A DNA stretch of 64,000 nucleotides, taken from positions 3,224,001 through 3,288,000 of the forward strand of contig JALJCQ010000015.1 of NCBI GenBank assembly GCA_023091665.1. The letters run 5' to 3'. Position numbers and translations under genes: made by a program. The notes beneath the pieces are model-generated. The model saw only the letters and a program-made list of their open reading frames with translations, was not told the DNA's origin and did not search any database. Source of the DNA: Pythium myriotylum (Eukaryota; Oomycota; Peronosporomycetes; Pythiales; Pythiaceae). Every line of letters begins with the position of its first letter. Positions within the stretch are counted from its first letter, which is position 1. Positions 63,866-64,000 of this stretch are shown here, piece by piece.

Positions 63866-64000
63866 CACCAAATGAATGACCTGCGCAGTCTCACCCATGG
63901 AACATCGAGAAAGTGCATTGTGTGGCATGCGGTCTTCTCAAAAAGATCTTGTGTCAGGAATGGCTACATTTGGCGTAGTCCACATATCATAGGGTGGTGA
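63866..64000. other. Right edge, no feature
   Basis: 135 bases of downstream flank with nothing recognisable. Confidence 0.4.

Noticed and set aside
1..64000. Search for tRNA, rRNA and CRISPR features
   Set aside because: No cloverleaf, rRNA-like or regularly spaced repeat pattern was recognised by eye; a tRNAscan or Infernal run would be needed to exclude small RNAs.

Overview
The window is eukaryotic nuclear DNA, most likely from an oomycete (Phytophthora/Pythium-like stramenopile). The signs are compact genes, short GT-AG introns of about 55-80 nt, a Ty1/copia retrotransposon, leucine-rich-repeat genes, and proteins with a Crinkler-like N-terminal fold. No domain search could be run. Gene models come from reading the translations, placing splice sites by eye and checking that reading phase is kept.

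Left part (0-10 kb): the start of an unknown gene at the edge; a TPR plus cyclic-nucleotide-binding-domain protein (3 exons); a five-exon Polycomb RING-finger (RING + RAWUL) gene; and two tandem related LRR genes. One LRR gene has lost its 5' end, with a matching piece lying inverted beside it. The other carries two frame lesions.

Accessory part (10-33.5 kb): gene-poor DNA. It holds five scattered copies of an unrecognised small zinc-finger family (C-x4-C-x15-C-x2-H plus a C-terminal WLSxADMDFMM-like motif), RNase H relics, a 684-bp TTAA-flanked inverted-repeat element carrying one ORF, and an almost pristine 5,990-bp copia element with an extra ORF ahead of gag. It also has several long perfect palindromes and a T18G20 tract. 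Two conserved genes lie inside it: the exosome nuclease DIS3/RRP44 and a coiled-coil protein transcribed divergently from it.

Housekeeping part (33.6-53.3 kb): dense conserved genes: an SSX2IP/ADIP-like coiled-coil protein, an AGC kinase, CPSF160 (CPSF1), a retinoblastoma-family protein, the ribosome-maturation GTPase EFL1, and TFIIIC subunit 5. The RB gene and CPSF160 diverge from a 404-bp region that contains a textbook E2F site.

Right part (53.6-64 kb): three proteins with a Crinkler-header-like fold and no effector domain, an HSF-type transcription factor, a possible PD-(D/E)xK protein, a ten-exon TRIP13/PCH2 AAA+ ATPase, and a GAF + IQ-motif protein. Functional themes are RNA 3'-end processing and decay, RNA polymerase III transcription, ribosome maturation, cell-cycle and meiotic control, and chromatin silencing.
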